A stretch of DNA of 43,934 bases from Marmoricola sp. (GTDB lineage: Bacteria > Actinomycetota > Actinomycetes > Propionibacteriales > Nocardioidaceae). How positions within the stretch are numbered: position 1 is the stretch's first letter; the number at the start of each line of letters is the position of its first letter. The stretch lies in the NCBI GenBank assembly GCA_030151765.1, contig JASLCW010000194.1:1-43934 (forward strand), read 5' to 3'. The notes beneath the pieces were generated by a model. That model searched no databases. It saw only the letters and a program-made list of their open reading frames with translations, and was not told the DNA's origin. Below, piece by piece: positions 1-7,270 of the stretch. Both the position numbers and the translations under genes were made by a program.

Positions 1-482
1 GCGGTCTCCTGGCGCACCGGGCCGCCGTCGCCGAGGATGATCGTCTCGATCAGCGCGGTCCAGCCGATCGTGTTGGTCAGGTTGATGTTGATGTTGGTGT
101 TCTCGACCAGGTAGCGGACGATCTCGAGGTGGCCCTTCTCGGCCGCAGGGGTGAGGCCGTTGCCGCCGAAGCGGGTCAGCCGCTTCAGGTCGGTGCCCGC
201 CTCGACCATGATCTGCACGAGCTTGAGGTCGTTGAAGATGCAGCCGTGGATGAAGGGGTTGAAGCAGGTCTGGTCCTGCGCGTCGATGTCGACACCCTCG
301 GCAATCAGGTACCGGACGACGTCGTAGTGCCCGCCCCGTGCCGCCGCCAGGACGGCGCTGGCCTCCTCGTGGTCCTGTGCGTCCTTGTCGGCGCCCTCGG
401 CCAGTGCGGTCCGGACGGCGTCGAGGTCGCCTGCTGCGGCCGCGGCGAGGTAGCGCTCGCCGAGGGATGAGGCGGAATTCAT
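1..482 (-). CDS. Ankyrin-repeat protein, 3' end cut by the window edge
   Basis: Reading leftward from ATG at 482, the translation starts MNSASSLGERYLAAAAAGDL and carries at least four ankyrin-type units (for example GHYDVVRYLIAEGVDIDAQD and GHLEIVRYLVENTNI). These have the usual G-H-x-x-V-V-x-x-L-x-x-x-G-A/V-D pattern. No signal peptide is visible, so it is probably a cytoplasmic binding protein. The ATG overlaps the TGA of the upstream DUF2877 gene (ATGA, 479-482), so the two are translationally coupled and almost certainly co-transcribed. Ankyrin repeats mediate protein-protein contacts; the partner cannot be read from the sequence. The 3' end lies beyond position 1. Confidence 0.85.
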   Translation of the reverse strand, partial: MNSASSLGERYLAAAAAGDLDAVRTALAEGADKDAQDHEEASAVLAAARGGHYDVVRYLIAEGVDIDAQDQTCFNPFIHGCIFNDLKLVQIMVEAGTDLKRLTRFGGNGLTPAAEKGHLEIVRYLVENTNININLTNTIGWTALIETIILGDGGPVRQET

Positions 483-1393
483 CGGATCTCCTTGGTGTGG
501 GTGAGGGTGGTGCGAAGTCCTGCCTCGGCGAGAAGGCCGAGGCGGATGCCGGTGAGCAGGTCGGCGCCGGAGCTGTGCCCGATGGCGAGCACGCGTCGTA
601 CCGCGCCCGCGAGGGGTGAGGGTCCGGTCCGGTCGGGTGCCGCCGCGACCGCGTGCAGCAGGTCGTGCAGGCGCTGCCGGCCGCGGCCCCGGACCGCTTC
701 GGTGAGGGTGGCCGCGCTCACCGCCGTGGTGCGCTCGTTGAGGGGAGGTTCGCCGTCGAGGACGCGCCGCAGGGCCGGCGGTACGGCGTGCAGCCGGCTG
801 CCCCGCGAGGCCGCGACCAGCGCCAGCCCGGTGAGGACGTCGTCACCGGACGGGGTGAGCCCGGCGCCGAGGCCGACGAGGCTGTCGGCGGCGGCCTCGA
901 TCGCCTTCTGGTCGTTCGACCGTACGGCGAGCTCCAGCCCGGCGATGCGGCGACGGAGCATCGAGGAGGTGGCGCGTTCGAAGGGGGAGTCGTCGGGTCG
1001 GTGGGTGAGCACCCGGTCGATGACGGCAACGGCGTCGTACAGGTCGGACGCGTCCAGGCGGGCGAGATCGCTCGGCGTCGGCGCCCAGCGGTCCGCGTGC
1101 AGATAGGTGATGACGGTCTCGTCGGCCGCCCCCAGGTGCCGCAGTTCGCCGGGGGAAACGAGAACCGGATCACCGGGATGCCAGGCGATGGTCGGCCAGG
1201 CCTTCTCGGTGATCCGGATGGTGCGGGGTGCGTCGTCGAGTGCCGCGGTGGAGAGGCAGCAGAGGCGTCCGTCGGGCGGGAGCAGGTTGATGACCTTGTC
1301 GTAGGTGGACTGCACGACGGCGACGTAGCCCTCGACGGGGATGCGGTCGGCGAGGTCGGCGTCCAGGGAGAGTGCCCGCGTCGTGGTGGTCAT
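479..1393 (-). CDS. DUF2877 / AllH-like oxamate carbamoyltransferase subunit
   Basis: A 304-residue protein. The ATG at 1393 is preferred over an upstream one because AAGGAG lies just before it. The C-terminal half contains GLGAGLTPSGDDVLTG, the hallmark of the DUF2877 family, which includes YlbF/AllH. In enterobacteria AllF, AllG and AllH form oxamate carbamoyltransferase, which splits oxalurate to oxamate and carbamoyl phosphate; carbamate kinase then recovers ATP. Here the gene diverges from a carbamate kinase gene, which fits that role. The AllF (FdrA) and AllG (DUF1116) partners are not in the window but may follow the ankyrin gene to the left. Family assignment is from the motif; substrate is inferred. 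Confidence 0.75.
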   Translation of the reverse strand: MTTTTRALSLDADLADRIPVEGYVAVVQSTYDKVINLLPPDGRLCCLSTAALDDAPRTIRITEKAWPTIAWHPGDPVLVSPGELRHLGAADETVITYLHADRWAPTPSDLARLDASDLYDAVAVIDRVLTHRPDDSPFERATSSMLRRRIAGLELAVRSNDQKAIEAAADSLVGLGAGLTPSGDDVLTGLALVAASRGSRLHAVPPALRRVLDGEPPLNERTTAVSAATLTEAVRGRGRQRLHDLLHAVAAAPDRTGPSPLAGAVRRVLAIGHSSGADLLTGIRLGLLAEAGLRTTLTHTKEIR

Positions 1394-1438
1394 CCCGGAA
1401 CTCCTTCCCTTGTCGGCGTGTGGCCTAGCTCGCTGTGG

Positions 1439-1470
1439 ATGGTATACCATTTATTAGAAATGGCATACCA
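1439..1470. promoter_or_regulatory. Paired GntR/FCD-type operator in divergent promoter region
   Basis: A perfect 12-bp palindrome ATGGTATACCAT (1439-1450) is followed by a near copy, TGGCATACCA (1461-1470). The dyad centres are 21 bp apart, two helical turns, so bound dimers would sit on the same face. The TGGT-n2-ACCA core matches operators of FadR/FCD-type GntR regulators. The site lies between the DUF2877 and carbamate kinase starts, and a GntR/FCD gene follows the kinase, so the likely circuit is local repression of both transcripts relieved by a pathway ligand. Confidence 0.75.
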
Positions 1471-1509
1471 AATAACTGCGAGGGCGGTCGACCGATCAGG
1501 AGGAAGTCC

Positions 1510-2457
1510 ATGCGAGTCGTAGTGGCACTGGGCGGTAATGCGCTGGCCCGCCGGGGTGAGCCGATGACCGCGGAGTACCTGCGCGCGAATGTCCGTTCGA
1601 CGTGCGAGGCGCTGGCCGGACTGGCCCGCACCAACGAACTGGTGATCACTCACGGCAACGGGCCGCAGGTCGGTCTGCTCGCCCTCCAGAACCTGGCCTA
1701 CCAGGACGTCGCGGCCTATCCGCTCGACATCCTCGGCGCCGAGACCCAGGGCATGATCGGGTACGTCGTCCAGCAGGAGCTCTCCAACGCGGTCAATGGC
1801 GAGCGTGAGGTCGCCGGCGTGATCACCACGACCGTCGTCGACGAGGACGACCCGGCCTTCGACCGTCCCACCAAGCTGATCGGGCCCCAGTACTCGGCCC
1901 ACGACGCCGCCGAGGCCGCGGCCGAGTACCGCTGGACGATCGCCAAGGACGGCAATGCCTTCCGTCGCGTCGTCCCCTCGCCCAACCCGCTCTCGATCGT
2001 GCAGGCCCCGCTGATCCGCCGCCTGCTCGAGGCCGGCACCCTGGCGGTCTGCGTCGGCGGTGGCGGCGTACCGGTGCGGATCGACTCGAAGGGGCGCCAT
2101 GTGGGTGTCCAGGCCGTCGTCGACAAGGACCTCGCCAGCGCGGCTCTCGCCGCCGACATCGGCGCCGATGTGCTGATCATGCTCACCGACGGTGACTACG
2201 TCAGCGAGAACTGGGGCACCCCGCAGCAGCGCGACATCGTGACCGCGTCGGCCGACGCGATCTCCGAGCTCGCCTTCGCCGAGGGCTCGATGCAGCCGAA
2301 GGTCGACGCCGCCATCCGCGTCGCCCGCGCCGGCGGCCGGGTCCTGATCGGCCCGCTCGACCGGCTCGACGACCTGCTCGCCCGCAAGGTGGGCACCGAG
2401 ATCGTGCCGGAGCTCGAGGAGGGCATCATCTTCCTGGGCGGGGACAGCGCAGCCTGA
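1510..2457 (+). CDS. Carbamate kinase
   Basis: 315 residues, normal length for carbamate kinase. It transfers phosphate from carbamoyl phosphate to ADP, giving ATP and carbamate. The start MRVVVALGGNALARRGEPM is the amino acid kinase N-terminal signature (ALGGNA). The family motifs ITHGNGPQVGLL, LAVCVGGGGVPV and LIMLTDG follow in order. ATG at 1510 is chosen because CAGGAGGAAG lies directly upstream; an in-frame ATG at 1435 lies inside the operator region and has no ribosome site. It diverges from the DUF2877/AllH-like gene, which suggests energy recovery from carbamoyl phosphate in purine or ureide breakdown (AllK-like role) rather than arginine deiminase. No arcA or arcB is seen. Confidence 0.93.
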   Translation: MRVVVALGGNALARRGEPMTAEYLRANVRSTCEALAGLARTNELVITHGNGPQVGLLALQNLAYQDVAAYPLDILGAETQGMIGYVVQQELSNAVNGEREVAGVITTTVVDEDDPAFDRPTKLIGPQYSAHDAAEAAAEYRWTIAKDGNAFRRVVPSPNPLSIVQAPLIRRLLEAGTLAVCVGGGGVPVRIDSKGRHVGVQAVVDKDLASAALAADIGADVLIMLTDGDYVSENWGTPQQRDIVTASADAISELAFAEGSMQPKVDAAIRVARAGGRVLIGPLDRLDDLLARKVGTEIVPELEEGIIFLGGDSAA

Positions 2458-2665
2458 TCCTTTCGCCTAGGGCGTGGCTCTCAATTCTCGGCCGTCGCGA
2501 GCGTCGCATCCGCGGGATGGCTCGCAAGGCGCCGGAGCGTGGCCATACCGGGGTTGTCTCGCGAGCGACGGCAACGCCGCGAGGCGCCCGCGGGGCGGCG
2601 CGGAGCAGGCCATGGGATTGGGAGACATGCCCTAGGGTCGGAGCACCAGATTGGGGGCGGCAACA

Positions 2666-3319
2666 GTGACTCAGACCGAGGAACGCATATCAGAGTCGAC
2701 GCGGGTCGCGGACCTGCTGCGGGACGAGATCCTCGACGGCGTCCGCGAACCCGGGAGCAAGCTGGTCGAACGCGACCTGGCGACCGAGCTCGGCGTCAGC
2801 CGGGTGCCGGTGCGCGAGGCGCTGAAGATCCTCGATGCCGAGGGGCTCGTGGTGCTGCGCCCCAACACCTGGGCCGTCGTACGCGAATTCACGCCGGAGG
2901 ACCTCGCCGATCTCGACGAGGTCCGTTCGGTGCTGGACGTGCTGACCTTCCGCCTGGCCGCGCAGCGACGGGATGCGGCCGGGCTCGAGAAGCTGCGAGC
3001 GGCCCTCGACGCCGAGCTGGCCGGTGCGCGCACCGAGGACCAGATCGTGGCGCACCGCTCCGCTGCCGACTTCCACGAGGTCGTCACCGAGCTGGCCGGC
3101 AATCGGCTGCTCAGCGAGCTGACGCAGACGATGCGCAGCAGGCTGCGCTGGCTCCTGGGCCAGCACGACGACCTGATGAGCGTCACCGAGGAGCATCGGG
3201 CGCTGTACGAGGCGATCGAGGCAGGCGACGTCCGCCGGACCGAGAGGCTCGCCCGCGCCCATGTCGAGAGCAGCGGTCACCTGCGTGCCGCGCACCAGCG
3301 GGCGCACCGCCGGCGATAG
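2666..3319 (+). CDS. GntR-family regulator with FCD ligand domain
   Basis: A 217-residue transcription factor. Residues about 10-75 form the GntR winged helix (LRDEILDGVREPGSKLVERD, ELGVSRVPVREALKIL, GLVVLRPN). Residues about 80-205 are an all-helical FCD domain with the metal/ligand-type pattern D...R...H (FHEVVTELAGNRLL, EEHRALYEAIEAGDV, AHVESS). GTG at 2666 has GGGGGCGG upstream; a TTG at 2651 would add five residues. A TAGGGT box (2633-2638) could be the -10 site. It is encoded after the carbamate kinase gene and is the obvious candidate to bind the TGGTATACCA dyads at 1439-1470. The effector is unknown. Confidence 0.88.
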   Translation: MTQTEERISESTRVADLLRDEILDGVREPGSKLVERDLATELGVSRVPVREALKILDAEGLVVLRPNTWAVVREFTPEDLADLDEVRSVLDVLTFRLAAQRRDAAGLEKLRAALDAELAGARTEDQIVAHRSAADFHEVVTELAGNRLLSELTQTMRSRLRWLLGQHDDLMSVTEEHRALYEAIEAGDVRRTERLARAHVESSGHLRAAHQRAHRRR

Positions 3320-4030
3320 TCGGTCGGGCCTGCTCAGGCTCTCCGGGCGCATGGGCGCTTCCTTGGCTGAGGCCGGCCCGCGACTCACGAACCCCTCTGG
3401 GGCACCGGCAAAGCGGCAGCGACGAGGCGAGGCCGGCATCAGATTGCGAGCCTCCCGGCGCACTGGCGGAGCGGGGGGGCATGGGGTCGCGCGAGTCTCT
3501 CGCCTCACGTGTCTCAGGTTTCCCATGTGATCCATCGGAACTGTGTGGCGCCACCACAGCGACTCGCTGAGCGAGCATCAGGTGCACGGCGAGCGAACCA
3601 GAGTGACGAAGCCATTTCACACCAGCCTCAAGGGACTGAGGATCATGCATTTTCGCCCTGGATCAGCCGTTATTTCGCATGATCCGAGTCGAAAATGCAT
3701 GATCGTCAGTCACCTCTGATGTCGGTGTGGCTGGCGGTGTTGGTGGGAGGTCGTCGGCACGGTCGAACACATCCTTTGCCTGCCGAACACCCCGAACTCG
3801 GTGTGATCGGCAGGTGAACCGTGTGCTCGGCTGAACCTGAGTGCACGATGTGGCAGCTGGGATCGAGCCGGGCCCACCGTGAGCCGGGAACAAGCCGCAA
3901 CTGCATGCTGGCCCGCCCTGTCGCCGCTGCTTTTCCGGTGATCAGAAGCCGTGAGTGAGCCGCCAGCGGCGCCCAGCCGAAGCGGTCAGATGCGCGCCGA
4001 GGAAGAGGTACCCGAGCCGACGCGACCTGC
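3320..4030. other. Gene-free interval with an inverted repeat
   Basis: No convincing gene is seen in this 0.7-kb stretch; open frames here have biased, low-complexity translations and no ribosome sites. It includes a 15-bp inverted repeat (listed separately) and otherwise lower-quality, non-coding-looking sequence. It may be a decayed insertion or a simple intergenic region. I see no transposase remnant. Confidence 0.5.
3642..3705. repeat. 15-bp perfect inverted repeat, possible palindromic element
   Basis: GATCATGCATTTTCG (3642-3656) is repeated inverted as CGAAAATGCATGATC (3691-3705) around a 34-base spacer. The spacer holds a third partial copy, TTTCGCATGATCC. The arms are more AT-rich than the surroundings. 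There is no T-run typical of a terminator, and the structure sits in a gene-free interval. It could be a REP-like or MITE-like unit or an insertion-sequence end. Confidence 0.6.
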
Positions 4031-4201
4031 TCAGTCGTTCCAGTTGGGGTCGTCGTCCCAGGACTCGTTGCGCTCGGCCGCCTTCTCCAGCGCACGCTGG
4101 GCATCGGCCTCGGTGTCGTAGGGGCCGAGCCGGTCGATCGGCGGGCAGATGTCGGGTCCGCTCTCGACGGCGTGGTGCTTGACGCAGAACCAGTAGGCCA
4201 T
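4031..4201 (-). CDS. Small conserved actinobacterial protein of unknown function
   Basis: 56 residues, beginning MAYWFCVKHHAVESG and ending with an acidic Trp-rich tail (ESWDDDPNWND). I recognise this layout (W-F/Y-C-V-K-H, then DRLGPY-x-T-x-A-x-A-x-x-A-L-E, then a D/W-rich end) as a common small protein of Actinobacteria, but its function is not known to me. The Cys and paired His residues near the start could bind metal. It diverges from the amidase gene with a 58-base gap. Confidence 0.8.
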   Translation of the reverse strand: MAYWFCVKHHAVESGPDICPPIDRLGPYDTEADAQRALEKAAERNESWDDDPNWND

Positions 4202-4259
4202 GCCTCGCACGTTACCCCCGATCTCGCCTGAGGGGCCCCGGGCGGGCACGATGTGCGAC

Positions 4260-5660
4260 ATGACTCGCGTGCACGCCTTCACCGACGACGCCCTCGCCGA
4301 CCACGACGCCGTCGGCATCGCCGACCTCATCCGTAGGGGCGAGCTGAGCCGCGAGGAGGTCGAGGCGGCCGCGATCGCCCGGCTCGCGGAGGTGGCGCCG
4401 GCGCTGGCCGCCGCGGCATACACGGCGTACGACGCCCCACGCCGCTCGGGCGACACCGATGCGCCGCTGTACGGCGTACCCACGTTGATCAAGGACAACA
4501 CCGATGTCGCCGGCTGGCCGACCAACCACGGTTCCGAGGCCTTCGTGGCCAAGCCGGCGACCAAGGACGGCCACTACACGGGTCAGTTCCTCGACAGCGG
4601 CATGACGGTGCTCGGCAAGAGCCGGATGCCGGAGTTCGGGCTCAACGCCAGCACGGAGTTCCGCTCCGGCGTGCCGACCCTCAACCCCTGGGACACCGAC
4701 TACTCGATCGGCGCTTCGTCCGGTGGTGCCGCCGCCCTGGTCGCGGCGGGAGCGCTGCCGATCGCGCACGCCAATGACGGCGGCGGCTCGATCCGGATCC
4801 CGGCGGCCGCTGGCGGACTCGTCGGCCTCAAGCCGAGCCGCGGCCGGCACCGCGACGGCGAGGAGGCCCGGATCATGCCGATTAACATCATCAGCGAGGG
4901 CGTGGTGAGCCGGTCCGTCCGGGACACGGCCGCCTTCGTCGAGGCGATGGAACGCTCCTGGCGCAATCCGAAGCTCGCCCCGATCGGCCGGGTCGAGGGC
5001 GCGGCGAAGCGCACGCTGCGGGTGGGCATCCTGCTCGAATCCGTCACCGACGCGGCCGTCGACGCCCAGACCCGCGCCGCCGTCGAGCACACCGCCCGGC
5101 TGCTGGAGGCGCAGGGTCACATCGTCGAGCCGGTCCCGGTGCCGGCCGACGCGCGCTTCGCCGACGACTTCGTGACCTACTGGGGGCTGCTCGCCCAGCT
5201 GGCCGGCGGACTGGGCAAGATCGCCTTCGACCGGTCCTTCGACACCGCGCGGCTGGACGGCCTCACCGACGGCCTGCGTCACGACTTCCTGCGTGGCGGC
5301 TGGCGCCGGATGCCCGCCGCCCTGGTCCGGCTGCGCCGCGCGGCGGCGACCTACGCCGCGACCTTCGACCGTCACGAGGTGCTGCTCTCGCCGGTCGTCG
5401 CGAATGTGACTCCCAAGCTCGGCCATCTCAATCCCAATGTGCCCTTCGACGTGCTGATGGACCGGCTCCGCAGGCACGTCGCCTTCACGCCCGTGCAGAA
5501 CATCACCGGTACGCCGGCGATCTCGCTGCCGATGGCGACGAGTGAGGAGGGACTGCCGATCGGCGTCATGCTCTCGGCGGCGTACGGCGACGACCGCACC
5601 CTGATCGAGCTCGCCTACGCTCTCGAGGAGCAGAATCCCTGGGCGCGCATCCAGGGCTGA
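4260..5660 (+). CDS. Amidase-signature family hydrolase
   Basis: 466 residues. The Ser-cisSer-Lys triad regions are visible: Lys in GVPTLIKDNTDV, and the Gly/Ser-rich loop SIGASSGGAAALVAAGALP with DGGGSIRIPAA. Family members hydrolyse amides, some acting on Asn/Gln-type, aromatic or linear amide substrates; the substrate here cannot be told. Start options are 4200, 4251 and 4260. The last is chosen since MTRVHAFTDD aligns best with the family start and a CACGAT box lies 7 bases before it, suggesting a nearly leaderless mRNA. It is cytoplasmic, with no signal peptide. It is probably not GatA, since there are no gatC/gatB neighbours. Confidence 0.88.
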   Translation: MTRVHAFTDDALADHDAVGIADLIRRGELSREEVEAAAIARLAEVAPALAAAAYTAYDAPRRSGDTDAPLYGVPTLIKDNTDVAGWPTNHGSEAFVAKPATKDGHYTGQFLDSGMTVLGKSRMPEFGLNASTEFRSGVPTLNPWDTDYSIGASSGGAAALVAAGALPIAHANDGGGSIRIPAAAGGLVGLKPSRGRHRDGEEARIMPINIISEGVVSRSVRDTAAFVEAMERSWRNPKLAPIGRVEGAAKRTLRVGILLESVTDAAVDAQTRAAVEHTARLLEAQGHIVEPVPVPADARFADDFVTYWGLLAQLAGGLGKIAFDRSFDTARLDGLTDGLRHDFLRGGWRRMPAALVRLRRAAATYAATFDRHEVLLSPVVANVTPKLGHLNPNVPFDVLMDRLRRHVAFTPVQNITGTPAISLPMATSEEGLPIGVMLSAAYGDDRTLIELAYALEEQNPWARIQG

Positions 5661-5728
5661 GACCCCTCTCACAACCGCCCGGCTGAGAAGCACATCTGCT
5701 CCTCAGCGAGCGGTCATGTAGCCGGATC

Positions 5729-5741
5729 TACCCTCACGACG
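5729..5741 (+). promoter_or_regulatory. -10 box of an apparently leaderless transcript
   Basis: TACCCT (5729-5734) stands exactly six bases before GTG at 5741. This is the spacing expected if transcription starts at the first base of the start codon, common in Actinobacteria. No Shine-Dalgarno sequence is present. Confidence 0.55.
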
Positions 5742-7189
5742 TGTGGTTGCAGGCAGGGCTCCGCGGCCGGGACGCCGTAGGCGTGCTCGGTGCGGTCATG
5801 GTCACCGTCGGGGCCTTCCTCTACGCGGTGATGCCCCGGACCGGATATGTGGCCTGGCTGCTCGGCCTGCGCTCGCTCCGCGCCTCTCCGCATGCCGAGT
5901 TCTGGGGGCTGCTGCTCTGCTTCGCCGGGCTGGCGCTGCTCACCGCGGCGTGGCTGCTCCTCGGGATGGGCCTGCGCATGGGCGTCGCGGGACGTGCCGC
6001 GGTGACGCGGGCGGTCTGGCTCTGGTCGATGCCGCTGCTGATCGCGCCGCCGGTCTTCAGCGGCGACGGATGGAGCTATGCCGCCGACGCCTTCATCACC
6101 GGCCACGGAGCATCGCCGTACGTCGTGACGCCGGTGGTGCTGCACGGCCCGATCGTCGAGGCGGTCTGCACCTGCTGGCGCACCACGCCGGCGCCGTATG
6201 GTCCCGCGGCGCTGCTCTGGGGCGGCGCGCTCGGTCACTTCAGCTCCAGTCCCTGGCTGCTGATGCTCTGGTATCGCGTGCTCGCGCTGATCGGCGTCGT
6301 CCTCTTCCTGTGGGCGATCCCGCGGCTGGCGCGCCTCTCCGGCATCAACCCGACGGTGGCGACCTGGCTGGTGGTGGCGAGTCCCTTCATGCTCACGGTC
6401 GGCATCGGCGGGAGCCATCTCGACCTCGTCATGGCCGGCATCGTGGCCGCCGCGTTGGCGATCACCGCGTCGCGTGGCTGGCTGCTCGGCGCCGTCCTGA
6501 TCGGTGTGGCCACCGCGATCAAGGCACCCGCCGCCGTGGGCGCGATCGGGGTGGTCCTGCTCTCGCTGCGGTCGGGCGGACTGCGTCAGCGGGTGGTGCG
6601 CTCGGTGCAGGTGGCCGCTGTGGCCGGGGCGGTGCTCACCGCGATCGGTGTCGCCGGCGGACTCGGCTGGGGCTGGATCCGGGCGATGCAGGCGGCGCTG
6701 GTCCTGCACACGCCGCTCTCGCTGACCTACGACGTACGCCGCGGCCTGGCGCTGCTCGGTCTGCACCATGCCAAGTCCATCGTCGACACCGGGGGCATCG
6801 TCGTCCTGGTTCTGGCCCTGGTGCTGCTGCTGTGGCGTGCACCGGTACGACGCCCGGCCGCGTCCGTGCTCACCGTCGCCCTGGCGATGGCTCTCGTGAC
6901 GCTGCTCAGCCCGGTCACGAACTACTGGTACTACCTGTGGTGCCTGCCGCTGCTGGCCGCGTGCCGACTGCCGCGGACAGTGCGCTGTGCCGTCCTCGGC
7001 TTCGTCGCCGCGCTCGGCATGATCGGGCCACTCGACCCGGCCCTGCGTCTCCCGCACGCCAACCTCGCCGCCCTCATGGTGGTGGTGGCCGGGGCGATCG
7101 TCGGTGCCGCCGCCACGCCCTTCGTCGACCGTCTGCCCACGCAGATCATTCGCGCAGCGGAGCCGGGCACCGCGATCGCTGCTCGCTGA
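5741..7189 (+). CDS. MptB-like polyprenol-phosphomannose-dependent mannosyltransferase
   Basis: 482 residues with about a dozen hydrophobic membrane segments, a GT-C glycosyltransferase layout. Family-like motifs are seen in the first external loop (FSGDGWSYAADAF, likely catalytic Asp109), then DPY-like GASPYVV, TPAPYGPAALLWGG, GGSHLDLVMAG and the Tyr/Trp-rich NYWYYLWCLPLL. MptB enzymes add alpha-1,6-mannose from polyprenyl-phosphate mannose to lipomannan-type cores or related cell-envelope glycans. The acceptor in this organism is unknown. GTG at 5741 directly follows a TACCCT box, suggesting leaderless translation. Confidence 0.82.
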   Translation: MWLQAGLRGRDAVGVLGAVMVTVGAFLYAVMPRTGYVAWLLGLRSLRASPHAEFWGLLLCFAGLALLTAAWLLLGMGLRMGVAGRAAVTRAVWLWSMPLLIAPPVFSGDGWSYAADAFITGHGASPYVVTPVVLHGPIVEAVCTCWRTTPAPYGPAALLWGGALGHFSSSPWLLMLWYRVLALIGVVLFLWAIPRLARLSGINPTVATWLVVASPFMLTVGIGGSHLDLVMAGIVAAALAITASRGWLLGAVLIGVATAIKAPAAVGAIGVVLLSLRSGGLRQRVVRSVQVAAVAGAVLTAIGVAGGLGWGWIRAMQAALVLHTPLSLTYDVRRGLALLGLHHAKSIVDTGGIVVLVLALVLLLWRAPVRRPAASVLTVALAMALVTLLSPVTNYWYYLWCLPLLAACRLPRTVRCAVLGFVAALGMIGPLDPALRLPHANLAALMVVVAGAIVGAAATPFVDRLPTQIIRAAEPGTAIAAR

Positions 7190-7270
7190 GCTCGTCTCCC
7201 GGTCGTTGATCACGTCAACCACCCGAACGGGCCATTGTCGTGGGTCGGCGCAAGGTCGACCATCGGCTCC

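Noticed and set aside
1435..1509. An upstream ATG extension of carbamate kinase
   Set aside because: It would translate through the operator dyad and lacks a ribosome site; the ATG at 1510 has a strong one and matches the family N-terminus.
3706..4104. A 132-codon minus-strand frame in the gap before the amidase region
   Set aside because: Ser/Arg/Thr-rich, no motif, no ribosome site, and it overlaps the well-supported 56-residue gene in another frame.
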